From the NCBI GenBank assembly GCA_035499215.1, contig DATJZH010000368.1:1-14525 (forward strand): DNA of 14,525 nt, read 5' to 3'. A program made the translations under genes and the position numbers. The notes below the pieces were generated by a model. The model had not been told where the DNA came from, searched no databases, and saw only the letters and a program-made list of their open reading frames with translations. Below, in pieces: positions 6,681 through 14,467 of this stretch. This DNA is from DATJZH01 sp035499215 (GTDB lineage: Bacteria > Actinomycetota > Actinomycetes > Streptosporangiales > Streptosporangiaceae). Every line of letters begins with the position of its first letter. The stretch's first letter is position 1.

Positions 6681-7555
6681 CGTGTCTCCTTGCCCGCGAT
6701 CCTGGCCTTCCCGGTCCTCATGGCCGTCCCGTCAGCCGTCGATGGCGCCCGCGATGACCGCCTCATCCGGGACGCGGCCGCCGCCGCCGCCCGCCACTTC
6801 CCGGCCGGGCGCCGGGCAAGGCCGAGCGCGGCAGCGTGCGCCTGCGCCTCCACCTGGTTCGTGAGCGGGGCAAGCGGGCCGAAATCCCGGTAGCGGTGCG
6901 CCAGCGCCCGCGACAGCAGGTGGTCGGCCAGCCACGGGTTCTTCGGCAGCACCGGGCCGTGCAGGTAGGTGGCGTACACCTCCCGGTATCGGGCGCCCTC
7001 GGTGCCGTCCTCCCCGTTGTTGCCAGCCCCGGCGAGCACCCGCCCGAGCGGCTTGGCGCCGCTGCCCAGGTGGGTGCGCCCGCTGTGGTTCTCGAACCCC
7101 GTCAGCTGGCGCTGCTCGCCGGAGCCCAGATCACACTCCACCGCCACATGCCCGATGAAGCGAGTCGGCCCGCCTTCCGTGACCGCGTCCAGCACTCCCA
7201 GTCCCTGTATCGGCGGCCCGTCCGCCGGGGAATATGAGCGGCCCAGGAGCTGGTAGCCGGCGCACACGGCGAAGACAACGGCGTCGGCCTCGATCGCCTC
7301 CCGGAGAGGGCCGGCCTTCGCCGCGAGGTCGAGTGCGGCCGCGGTCATCTCGCGGTCCTGGCCGCCGTGCACCAGGATCAGGTCGGACTGGGCCAGGTCA
7401 GGGATTACTCCCACATCGGCCTCGGTCACGCTGTGGCGGATGCCGCGCCAGGTGCAGCGCTGCATGAGCGCGAACAGGTTTCCCCTGTCACCGGCCACGC
7501 TGAGCAGACTCGGATAGAGATGGCAGATGCGGACCGTTATCGGGGCCGTTGTCAT
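6665..7555 (-). CDS. GatD-like glutamine amidotransferase (partner of MurT)
   Basis: This is a predicted class I, CobB/CobQ-type glutaminase that would supply ammonia to the MurT-like ligase encoded just before it. The nucleophile is Cys98 in VFAVCAGYQLLG and the catalytic His is His199 in TYLHGPV. The HGGQD (63-67) and GFENH (153-157) signatures are those of GatD rather than the cobalamin enzymes. The ATG at 7555 has GGAAGGAG upstream and begins 4 bases after the ligase stop, so the two are almost certainly co-translated. The expected domain ends near residue 247. A further 49 residues rich in Ala, Arg, Ser and Thr follow, running across the start of the flavoenzyme gene. This tail looks like read-through into non-domain sequence. 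GatD of Staphylococcus is about 243 residues. Confidence 0.85.
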   Translation of the reverse strand: MTTAPITVRICHLYPSLLSVAGDRGNLFALMQRCTWRGIRHSVTEADVGVIPDLAQSDLILVHGGQDREMTAAALDLAAKAGPLREAIEADAVVFAVCAGYQLLGRSYSPADGPPIQGLGVLDAVTEGGPTRFIGHVAVECDLGSGEQRQLTGFENHSGRTHLGSGAKPLGRVLAGAGNNGEDGTEGARYREVYATYLHGPVLPKNPWLADHLLSRALAHRYRDFGPLAPLTNQVEAQAHAAALGLARRPAGKWRAAAAAASRMRRSSRAPSTADGTAMRTGKARIAGKETRWTSH

Positions 7556-7559
7556 ATCG

Positions 7560-9026
7560 TCACTCCTTCCAGGAAGGCGGCACCCACCCGCGGCGCTGCA
7601 TGATGCTGCGCAGCTCGCGCATGGGCGTGTAGCCAGCGAAGATGTACAGCGACTCGCCTGGCGGCGTCCCGTTCAGTGCCGTGTCCAGGGCAGCCGAGCG
7701 ACCGGGCAGCACCTGCGTGGCCGCGGGGCGAGCCCCGGCGTACTTGAACCGCAGCGCGACCTCCTCCGCCCTGGTCCCGCTGATGACCAGGCTCGCCAGC
7801 TGCGGCACAAGCTGCTCGAGGTCGACATCCCAGAGCCAGGCGAAATCTTCCCCGTCGACCGCGGTGTTGCTGTGCGCGGCCAGGACGTGCTTCCGGCCTG
7901 GCCGCCGCAGGACCTCCCGGAGGGTGGCGTTGTAAGCCGTGGGGTTCTTGACGAAGGCGAGTACCACCTGCCGCTCGCCTGCCTGGATCTCCTCGAGGCG
8001 GCCGAATGCCGGGCGCAGGCCGGCCATGGCGCGCCGCGCCTCGGCAGGCTCCAGCGGCCGCGGAAGTGACAGCGCCATCGCGCCGGCGAGCGCGGCAGCC
8101 GCGTTGTAAACGTTGTGCAGCCCGGGCAGGGGCACCTGCAGCGGAAAGGTTCCCGCGGGCGTTTCGACGGTGATCTCGGACCCTGCTTCCGGCGAGGGCC
8201 GGACCGCGGTCACCGCGACGTCCAGGCCAGGCCGGGCGTTCCCGCACTCCGGGCACTGGTAATCCCCCAGGTGGGAGAGGTGTACGACGCGGTAGCTCAG
8301 CAGGTGCTGGCAGCGCACGCAGCGGATGGTGTCCGCGGCATGCTCGGGCACCTGCGTGCCAGCGCCGTCGGTCCGGATGCCGTAGTACAGGCGGCGAGCG
8401 GCTGCCCCGGGGGCGAGGCTGGCCACCAGGGGATCGTCGCCGTTGAGTACCACGATGGCAGACGCGGGCAGCGCCTCGATGACGGCCTCCAGCCCGCTCG
8501 CCATCGAGTACAGCTCCCCGAAGCGGTCCAGCTGATCGCGGAAGATGTTCGTGACCAGGAACGTGTCGGTCCGCACCTCCGGCGTCACTAGCCGTACCGT
8601 GGCTTCGTCGACCTCCAGCAGGAGCAGTTGCGCGTCCATCCGGCCCCGCAGGTCCGTTCCCCGCACGGTGGCCGAGGTCACTCCCTGCAAGAGGTTGGAG
8701 CCAGAACGATTCTGGGTGACCCTGAGGCCGCCGGCGTGTGCCAGGGCAGCGAGCATGCGGCAGGTCGTCGTCTTGCCGTTGCTTCCCGTGACGACCACAT
8801 TGCGAGCATTGCCCGCGGCCGCGGCCTTCTGCAGGACGCGGGGATCGATCCGGCGGGCAACGGCACCGGGGAAGCTTGTCCCGCCGCCGACCCGCAGCAC
8901 CCTGGACGCGGTCCCCGCGGCCTTGCCCGCCACCAGTGCGAGCGTGAAGCGCGCCTGCGCTGCAGGCGAGACGGGCGCCTTGCCTTCCAAGGACCTGGCC
9001 GACGGGCGGCTGGTCATGATACGCAC
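7560..9026 (-). CDS. MurT-like Mur ligase (DUF1727 type), ATP-dependent amide-forming
   Basis: This 488-residue protein has the MurT architecture. The ATP-binding loop is GSNGKTTT (81-88), followed by a Mur ligase central domain with an inserted zinc ribbon (Cys236-x2-Cys239 and Cys258-x2-Cys261). PGLHNVYNAAAA lies at 301-312, and a C-terminal DUF1727-like domain follows. In MurT/GatD the ligase activates the D-Glu carboxylate of lipid II and GatD ammonia amidates it. Asp394 in DGEDFAWLWDVD fits the catalytic aspartate of MurT. The neighbouring motifs differ from what I remember of canonical MurT: KNPTAYN where KNPAGFN is usual, and AHSNTAVDG where LNDNxADG is usual. A GTG at 9026 has GAGGAGG 7 bases upstream and is preferred; the ATG at 9017 overlaps the decarboxylase stop as ATGA. 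It may be recruited to amidate a metabolite. Confidence 0.85.
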   Translation of the reverse strand: MRIMTSRPSARSLEGKAPVSPAAQARFTLALVAGKAAGTASRVLRVGGGTSFPGAVARRIDPRVLQKAAAAGNARNVVVTGSNGKTTTCRMLAALAHAGGLRVTQNRSGSNLLQGVTSATVRGTDLRGRMDAQLLLLEVDEATVRLVTPEVRTDTFLVTNIFRDQLDRFGELYSMASGLEAVIEALPASAIVVLNGDDPLVASLAPGAAARRLYYGIRTDGAGTQVPEHAADTIRCVRCQHLLSYRVVHLSHLGDYQCPECGNARPGLDVAVTAVRPSPEAGSEITVETPAGTFPLQVPLPGLHNVYNAAAALAGAMALSLPRPLEPAEARRAMAGLRPAFGRLEEIQAGERQVVLAFVKNPTAYNATLREVLRRPGRKHVLAAHSNTAVDGEDFAWLWDVDLEQLVPQLASLVISGTRAEEVALRFKYAGARPAATQVLPGRSAALDTALNGTPPGESLYIFAGYTPMRELRSIMQRRGWVPPSWKE

Positions 9027-10609
9027 CTGGCGGCCTCCTCTATCCGTGTGCGGCGTGGCATCGGGGCCGTTAGCTCATCCCCGGCCCGCAGTGGTGCCCC
9101 TGCCAGGACGCGGCGGTGCCCGGCATCCCGGACGGCGTCCGCGACGGCTTGCACGTGCCCTTCGTCGAGGGCGTAGTGGAGGGCACACGACCGCAGGGCG
9201 AAGCGGCCGCGGATGTCCGTGCCGGCCAGGAACGCCCGCCCCCCGACCTGGAGGTCCTCCATGATCGCCTGGTTCAGTAGATTCAGGCTTTGGTCGTGGC
9301 CGCGCATGCTTGCCGGGACGTAGCGGAAGCACACCGCGGTCAGCGGCCCGGCCGCCAGCAGTTCCAGGTCAGGGCTGGCATCGATGACCTCCTCCAGGTA
9401 GCGCGCCAGGTCGATGTGCCGCCGGACGTGATCGACCAGCCCGGCCTTCCCCGCCTGCTGGATGTTCCAGAAGGTCTTGAGGGCTCGCCCGGAATCCCTG
9501 GTTTGCTCGGCGCTGCGATGGGAGTACCAGACCTCGCCGGCGAATCCCTGTCCCGGCGGGAGGCTGAGATAGGAGGGGATGAGCTTGTAGGTGTCCTGCA
9601 GCAGCGGGCCCTCCCGCACGATGGCGCAGCTGCAGCCGATGGCCACGGCCAGCCACTTGTGCGGGTCCAGGGCGACCGAGTCGGCGCGCTCCAGGCCCGC
9701 GTACCAGTGCGCGAGGCGGGGGTCGAGTACCCCGAAGCCGCCATAGGCGCCATCCACGTGCAGCCAGAGGCCCTCCTGACGGCAGAACTTAGAGAGATCG
9801 CCGAGCGGGTCGATGGCACCGGTCTTCACGCTTCCGGCGTTCGCCACGACGAGGAAGGGACGGTGGCCGGCCCGGCGGTCAGCCGCGATGGCTGCCCGCA
9901 GGTCGGCTAGGTCCATGCGGAAGTCCTCCCCGGCCATTACCTTGCGGGGGGCGCCGAGCCCGAGCGTGAAGGCAGCCTTCTCCAGGCAGGAATGGCCCTC
10001 TGCCGACATGTACATGGTGAGCCGGGGATGCCCGTGGAGGCCCTCCGCCCGGATGTCCCAGCCGTTGACCTGGGCACCCCAGTATCGTGCAACTTCCAGG
10101 CAGTGCCGGTTCGCGTCCGATCCCCCGCCGAGGAGGACCCCGTCACTCCCGTCCTGGGGGAAGCCGATGAGCTCCATAAGCCACCGGATGACTGCTCGCT
10201 CCACGTATATAGCCGCGTAATTACCCCCGGCCCCGCTCGTGTTGGTAACCGCTGAGGCAAATGCCGCGAGCATGCTCAGCTTGGTTGCGGCCGGATCAAC
10301 GAATGCAGCGAAACACGGGTGATTCTGGCCGCGGCCGTATGGCAGCACCAGCCGGAGAAAGCCTTCGATGACATCCTCGGCAGCTAGTCCCTCGGCTGGG
10401 ATATCCATTTTCTCCAGCTCTTGCCGCACTTCCGCCGGCAAGGGACGGTAAACTGGCTCTCGCGGAAGTTTGTCCAGGTGCGCGGCCAGCGTGTCCACAA
10501 GCCGATGACCCAGGCCGCGGAAGGTCATGTCGTCCATCGAGAACGGCGAGGGAATAGTGCTGTAGCCGCCAAGGCGGCAAGCGGCGCCAGAAGGGATAGG
10601 CGGTCCCAT
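9014..10609 (-). CDS. PLP-dependent group II amino-acid decarboxylase
   Basis: This 531-residue enzyme belongs to the aromatic-amino-acid/glutamate decarboxylase fold group. Lys318 in DPHKWLAV would form the PLP Schiff base. His206 in SAEGHSCLEKA is the ring-stacking residue, and Asp286 in HVDGAYG pairs with the PLP nitrogen. GGGSDANRHCLEVAR (161-175) and NAGSVKTGAIDPL (257-269) are further family motifs. It probably turns an L-amino acid into its amine; the substrate cannot be told from the sequence, and some relatives are aldehyde synthases. The ATG at 10609 has AGGAG 9 bases upstream; the first about 24 residues precede the conserved region, but no ribosome-binding site fits the later Met codons. 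It is the first gene of the seven-gene operon, and its last codons contain the ribosome-binding site of the MurT-like gene. Confidence 0.9.
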   Translation of the reverse strand: MGPPIPSGAACRLGGYSTIPSPFSMDDMTFRGLGHRLVDTLAAHLDKLPREPVYRPLPAEVRQELEKMDIPAEGLAAEDVIEGFLRLVLPYGRGQNHPCFAAFVDPAATKLSMLAAFASAVTNTSGAGGNYAAIYVERAVIRWLMELIGFPQDGSDGVLLGGGSDANRHCLEVARYWGAQVNGWDIRAEGLHGHPRLTMYMSAEGHSCLEKAAFTLGLGAPRKVMAGEDFRMDLADLRAAIAADRRAGHRPFLVVANAGSVKTGAIDPLGDLSKFCRQEGLWLHVDGAYGGFGVLDPRLAHWYAGLERADSVALDPHKWLAVAIGCSCAIVREGPLLQDTYKLIPSYLSLPPGQGFAGEVWYSHRSAEQTRDSGRALKTFWNIQQAGKAGLVDHVRRHIDLARYLEEVIDASPDLELLAAGPLTAVCFRYVPASMRGHDQSLNLLNQAIMEDLQVGGRAFLAGTDIRGRFALRSCALHYALDEGHVQAVADAVRDAGHRRVLAGAPLRAGDELTAPMPRRTRIEEAARCVS

Positions 10610-10634
10610 GGATGGGAACTCCTCTCAGTCCGGG

Positions 10635-10660
10635 AATACAACTCTCAAGAGTACTGTATT
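10635..10660. promoter_or_regulatory. palindromic operator candidate upstream of the core operon
   Basis: A near-perfect inverted repeat lies 26 bases upstream of the decarboxylase ATG. AATACA (10635-10640) and ACTCT (10641-10645) are mirrored by AGAGT (10648-10652) and TGTATT (10655-10660). The right half has two extra bases between the arms. A centre of only CA is too tight for a good RNA hairpin, so a protein-binding site is more likely. Size and symmetry fit a TetR-type operator, and a decayed TetR gene lies on the other side of the same intergenic region. No binding motif comparison could be run. Confidence 0.5.
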
Positions 10661-10772
10661 GCGGTGTCAGCGACCATTTCCGTGGCCGGCGATCGGTAAA
10701 CGGCGATCTATTAATGACTTACTAAAATGCCGGCAATGACTGGCCTAGCCGCTGAGATCCTGGCATAGAGAT

Positions 10773-11110
10773 GTGGTTTATGGAATGGCCGGGGTGGGTT
10801 TGTCTCCGGGACGCGGGGCGAGGCCGGCGCCCCCGATCGCAGCCGGGATCACCGCCGCCCGGAACCGGATGCGGCTGCCGCGGGTGGCCGCGGATGTTTT
10901 CGCCGAACATGGGTATGACGGCAGCCGCGCGGCCGGCATCGCCGCGCTGGCGGGCGCGAGCAACGGCGCCTGTTCCCTGGCGCGCTCGCGGGCCTGCGCC
11001 CTGCTGTCCGCCGTGGGCAGCGGGCTCGTCACGCGGCCGCGCGGCTGGCGGGGGATAGTGAGCCGCACCGCCTGCTCGCGTCGCTGCCGCTCTCGCTCCT
11101 GCCATCGTCT
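10773..11110 (+). pseudogene. TetR-family regulator, truncated N-terminal remnant
   Basis: The frame opening at GTG 10773 contains RMRLPRVAADVFAEHGYDG, then SRAAGIAALAGASNGACS, a clear TetR helix-turn-helix, usually 'AAxVFAEHGYDGTxxxDIAxxAGVSxGALYxHFxSKExLL'. The recognition-helix end is damaged: GACSLARSRACALLSAV replaces the usual GALYxHFxSKExLLxAV. After about 11030 the frame becomes Arg/Ser-rich and has no ligand-binding domain before it runs into the ferredoxin gene at 11131. The first 30 codons also look non-coding. It probably lost most of its C-terminal domain and no longer works as a repressor. It occupies the 520-base gap between the divergent decarboxylase and ferredoxin genes, where a pathway repressor would be expected. 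Confidence 0.6.
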
Positions 11111-11130
11111 CAGCAGAGAGGAACGTTCGG

Positions 11131-11331
11131 GTGAAAGTGCAGATCGACGTCGGCTTCTGCCAAGGGCACGGACGCTGCTACGACCTCGCCCCCGGCCTGT
11201 TCGGTGACGACGAGGAGGGTTACGGGAAGGTGCTGGGCGACGGCGTCGTGCCGCCAGAGAAGGAGGACGACGCCCGCCGCGCGGCGCTCAACTGCCCAGA
11301 GCACGCGATCGGGCTGATCGAGGGGACGTGA
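11131..11331 (+). CDS. 3Fe-4S ferredoxin (P450 redox partner type)
   Basis: This 66-residue small acidic ferredoxin would pass electrons from a reductase to the P450 encoded immediately downstream. Cys10 and Cys16 lie in FCQGHGRCYDLAP and Cys55 in LNCPEHAI, giving the CX5C...CP pattern of three-cysteine 3Fe-4S ferredoxins. The position normally held by the fourth Cys of 4Fe-4S types is His13. The start is GTG 11131 with AGAGGAA upstream. The stop codon is separated from the P450 ATG by a single base, so the pair is one transcription unit. No ferredoxin reductase is present in the window, so that protein must come from elsewhere in the genome. Confidence 0.93.
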   Translation: MKVQIDVGFCQGHGRCYDLAPGLFGDDEEGYGKVLGDGVVPPEKEDDARRAALNCPEHAIGLIEGT

Positions 11332-11332
11332 C

Positions 11333-12610
11333 ATGGCTGTCGATAACCGCTTCGCCCAGGACCACTGGGAGAAGCGCGACGGGGAGTCCGCCGGGATCCG
11401 CAGCGAGATTGTCACGGGCCCGGTCTCGGACTGGACGGCCGATTTCTCCCACATGGAACCGGAGTGGTCCGCCGACCCGTACCCGATCCAGGACGACCTG
11501 CGGCAGCGCTGCCCGATCGCGCACACGGACCGGTTTGGCGGGGGCTGGCTGCCGACGCGCTATGAGGACATCGCGGCGATCGCCGCCGACACCGAGCATT
11601 TCTCTTCCCGGTCGATCATCATGGGCAACTTCCGGCCGCCCGTGGAGATCGCGCCGATCGGCGGCTCGCCGCCCATCACCTCCGACCCGCCGTTCCACCA
11701 CGACGCGCGCAAGCTGCTGCTCCCCGCGTTCACCAAGACCGCGGTGAGCAGGCTGCAGCCTGCGACGAAGGAGTTCTGCCACTCGCTCATCGACGCCTTC
11801 GAGGGGCGGGACGTCGTGGACGCCGCCGCTGACTACGCGCAGCACATCCCGATGCGGGTCATCGCCGACATGCTCGGCTTCCCCCCGCAGGACGGGCCGC
11901 AGTTCCGCGAGTTCGCCAAGAACACGCTCGAAGGCATCAACCTTCCGCGGGAGGAGCGCGTCACCCGGATGTCAGCGCTGTTCTACTACCTGCTCGCGCA
12001 GGTTCACGACCACCTCGACAACCCGCGCGACGACCTGACCACGTTCCTGATCAACGCCGAGCTGGACGGCCGCAAGCTCGAGGTATCGCATGTCGTCGGC
12101 ACGATGACCCTGCTGCTCATCGCCGGCATCGACACGACGTGGAGCGCGATCGGCGCCTCCTTGTGGCACCTGGCCAGAAACCCGGGGGACCGCAGGCGCC
12201 TCGTCGCCGAGCCCCAGCTGCTGCCGACCGCGATGGAGGAGTTTCTCCGCGCCTACGCCCCGGTCACCATGGCCCGGCTGGTCAAGGAAGATATGCACTT
12301 CCGTGGCGTGGAGATGAAAGCCGGCGACTGGATCCTGCTGTCGTACCCGGCAGCCAACCGCGACCCGGCGCAGTTCGACCGCGCGGACCAGGCCATCATC
12401 GACCGCCAGATCAACCGGCACGCTGCGTTCGGCCTCGGCATCCACCGCTGCCTGGGCTCCCACCTGGCCCGGATGGAACTCCGGGTCGCCCTCGAAGCCT
12501 GGCTGGAGCGGATCCCGGAGTTCAGCCTCGCCGACCCGTCAGCGGTGGCCTGGTCCACCGGCCAGGTCCGCGGCCCGCGCACGCTTCCGCTCCGCATCCG
12601 CCGGGGGTAG
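11333..12610 (+). CDS. cytochrome P450 (class I bacterial)
   Basis: This 425-residue soluble heme mono-oxygenase shows the expected motifs: the I-helix oxygen-activation motif AGIDTT (264-269), the K-helix ExxR as Glu303-Phe-Leu-Arg306, and the heme loop FGLGIHRCLG (366-375) with Cys373 as thiolate ligand. There is no N-terminal membrane anchor, as usual for actinobacterial P450s. Thr268 of the acid-alcohol pair is present. Directly preceded by its ferredoxin, it likely hydroxylates or couples an intermediate of the neighbouring pathway; which one cannot be read from the sequence. It converges with the radical SAM gene, and I see no convincing terminator in the 123-base gap between them (12611-12733). 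Confidence 0.95.
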   Translation: MAVDNRFAQDHWEKRDGESAGIRSEIVTGPVSDWTADFSHMEPEWSADPYPIQDDLRQRCPIAHTDRFGGGWLPTRYEDIAAIAADTEHFSSRSIIMGNFRPPVEIAPIGGSPPITSDPPFHHDARKLLLPAFTKTAVSRLQPATKEFCHSLIDAFEGRDVVDAAADYAQHIPMRVIADMLGFPPQDGPQFREFAKNTLEGINLPREERVTRMSALFYYLLAQVHDHLDNPRDDLTTFLINAELDGRKLEVSHVVGTMTLLLIAGIDTTWSAIGASLWHLARNPGDRRRLVAEPQLLPTAMEEFLRAYAPVTMARLVKEDMHFRGVEMKAGDWILLSYPAANRDPAQFDRADQAIIDRQINRHAAFGLGIHRCLGSHLARMELRVALEAWLERIPEFSLADPSAVAWSTGQVRGPRTLPLRIRRG

Positions 12611-12733
12611 CCGTCTGCGCCCTCGCGTGGTGCGCGCCGGCCAGCACCAGGGCATCAGGCGGCTCTGGCCAGATCCGCTGTGCTTGGACGCTGTCACGGC
12701 GGACGGGGCAGACCACGGCGTCAGCGAACCGGA

Positions 12734-14467
12734 TCACCGGCCGGCCGGGATCGCCAAGATATCCTCGATCATCTGCCGCGGGACAGTGGCGTCGTCGAAC
12801 CAGCGGCCGCCGAAAGGACGCCGCACCGGAATGATCTGGTCGCTCGAATAGGCAAGGATCTTGCGGTTGTAGGAACGCATCTCGTTCCGGAGAGCGGCTG
12901 GCAGCGTCCCGTCGAGCAGCAGAGCTCTTTCCATTTCCCCGAGCAGCTGGCGTGTCTCGTCGATGGTCTCGAGGATAGCCTGGCAGAACTCGGATGGCAG
13001 CACCCCGTACTCGCCCTTGATCTCCACCAGGCGGGCAATTGCCTCGTAGGAGACGTCCTGCAGCTGGCGCCTGTCCAGCCAGTGCGTCTCATAGTTCAGC
13101 CGCCGGTACCACAGCGGCTCCACCATGGCCTGGCGGTGTTCTTCCAGCGTGCGGTGGAAGATACGGTAACCATGCTGGTCGGGCTCTTCGAAGAACCGGC
13201 ACCCGGGGTCAAGGAACGGCACCATCGGGCAAATAAGCGGAAGGGCGTCCCACCCTCCGAACTTGCGTATCAGCCGCTCGGAGTACGCGACGGTGTCCAG
13301 AACTGACTGCCGGTCCTGATACGGCATGCCGATGAAGAACCAGATCATAATGCCTTTCACCCCGGCGTCCAGGGCACGGGGAATCCAGTCTTCCATTTGC
13401 TCCATGGTGTAGGTCCCGCGGCCGGCAGCCGCGCTTATCTTCGGGTCGTGCGACTCCGGGGAGAGCATGATATAAGCAGCCGTTGACTCACCCATCTTCT
13501 TCAGCGTGTCCGGCTGCGTCAGGTTGAACTGCTCGAAGAAGACGCTGCTGTAGCCGACCTCCTTCACGGCGTCCAGATACCGGTGCATCCGCCCCTTGTT
13601 CTCGGAATAACACTGAAGCGCGTATATCGAGGTGTGTTTCGCCGCCTCTCCCATGGTGCGGAGCTCTTCGATGATGAGGTCGTTGTCCTTCTGGATCAGG
13701 GTCTTGCGGACACCCATGATGTTGCGGTAGGCAAACCGTGATCCGCCGCACCAGCCGCAGTCATGCGCGCACCCGGTGTTAGGCAAGGTCATGATGAGCT
13801 TGGATGCCGACGGCCCGGCGCTGGCCGTCTCCTGGTAATACGACCAGTCGTTGCGCGCGTCGTTGTAATGCGTGGCTGGCTTGTGAGTGAAGCCGGTGGC
13901 CTGAACCTCGCCGTCGGCCTTGTACAGCAGGTTCGGGAGGGAACGGAAGTCCCGGCTGCCCTGCCGGACCCTGGTGACCAGCTCGGTGAGCGGTTCGAGG
14001 GTGTCGTAACCCTGAACGACGACATCGACGCCCGGGTAGCCGATCAGCTGGCTGGCATAGTAGGTCGCCGAGATACCGCCAAAGATGGTAAGCGCGTCGG
14101 GGTGCACCTCCTTCAGGACGGTTGCAAGCTCGATGGCGCCGTGACATTGCGTCATCCAGTGCAGGTCGAACCCGAAGATTGGCGCTTCCAGGCGGCCGAG
14201 CAGCTGTTTGACATCCAGGTCAGGATGCATGAGCATCAGCGAGGCGACGTTCACGATCTTCGCGTCGAATCCGTGATCAGCCAGCCGCTGCTTGATCGAG
14301 AGCCAGCCGATGGGGTACATCTCGTAGACCGAGGTGACATTGACGCTGTCGCTGTCGCTCAGATAGGCGAACAGCATGTCGTCACGCTCGCGGAAGTCAT
14401 AGACGCTGGGCGCGTGCAGCAAGAAGAGGTCGGCCTCGAGCCGCGACGTAATATGCTGATCCATCAT
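12734..14467 (-). CDS. cobalamin-binding radical SAM protein, probable methyltransferase
   Basis: This 577-residue protein has an N-terminal B12-binding Rossmann-like domain (about 10-170, including YPIGWLSIKQRLADHGFD and ALTIFGGISATYY). A radical SAM barrel follows, whose cluster motif CAHDCGWC gives Cys233, Cys237 and Cys240 (CX3CX2C). A roughly 170-residue C-terminal region is rich in aromatic and charged residues. The classic DxHxxG cobalamin motif is not seen; DLHW (101-104) occupies that area, as in several class B enzymes. The N-terminal pattern HAPSVYDFRERD recalls the Ta0216-type B12/radical SAM group from memory. With a pyrrole trio nearby, the most useful comparison is CloN6/CouN6, which C-methylate pyrrole-2-carboxyl. 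Either of two adjacent ATG codons (14467, 14464) could be the start; GAGG lies 9 bases upstream. The start lies within another acyltransferase-like frame. Confidence 0.88.
   Translation of the reverse strand: MMDQHITSRLEADLFLLHAPSVYDFRERDDMLFAYLSDSDSVNVTSVYEMYPIGWLSIKQRLADHGFDAKIVNVASLMLMHPDLDVKQLLGRLEAPIFGFDLHWMTQCHGAIELATVLKEVHPDALTIFGGISATYYASQLIGYPGVDVVVQGYDTLEPLTELVTRVRQGSRDFRSLPNLLYKADGEVQATGFTHKPATHYNDARNDWSYYQETASAGPSASKLIMTLPNTGCAHDCGWCGGSRFAYRNIMGVRKTLIQKDNDLIIEELRTMGEAAKHTSIYALQCYSENKGRMHRYLDAVKEVGYSSVFFEQFNLTQPDTLKKMGESTAAYIMLSPESHDPKISAAAGRGTYTMEQMEDWIPRALDAGVKGIMIWFFIGMPYQDRQSVLDTVAYSERLIRKFGGWDALPLICPMVPFLDPGCRFFEEPDQHGYRIFHRTLEEHRQAMVEPLWYRRLNYETHWLDRRQLQDVSYEAIARLVEIKGEYGVLPSEFCQAILETIDETRQLLGEMERALLLDGTLPAALRNEMRSYNRKILAYSSDQIIPVRRPFGGRWFDDATVPRQMIEDILAIPAGR

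Noticed and set aside
5394..6893. Long plus-strand open frame (499 codons) across the flavoenzyme and the end of the GatD-like gene
   Set aside because: It is antisense to genes with clear catalytic motifs and has Arg/Gly/Ala-rich composition without any recognisable domain, as expected for high-GC shadow frames.
10610..10772. Sigma-70-like promoter upstream of the decarboxylase
   Set aside because: The AT-rich stretch offers a TTGCCG box with 17-base spacing to TAATAG, but the match to consensus is too weak to report as a promoter.
11288..11845. Minus-strand open frame (185 codons) opposite the ferredoxin/P450 genes
   Set aside because: It is antisense to the P450 N-terminal half, has no motif, and reflects third-position GC bias.
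12611..12733. Possible terminator between the convergent P450 and radical SAM genes
   Set aside because: Only short GC-rich inverted repeats such as GGTGC/GCACC with a 10-base loop are visible, which is common by chance at this GC content.
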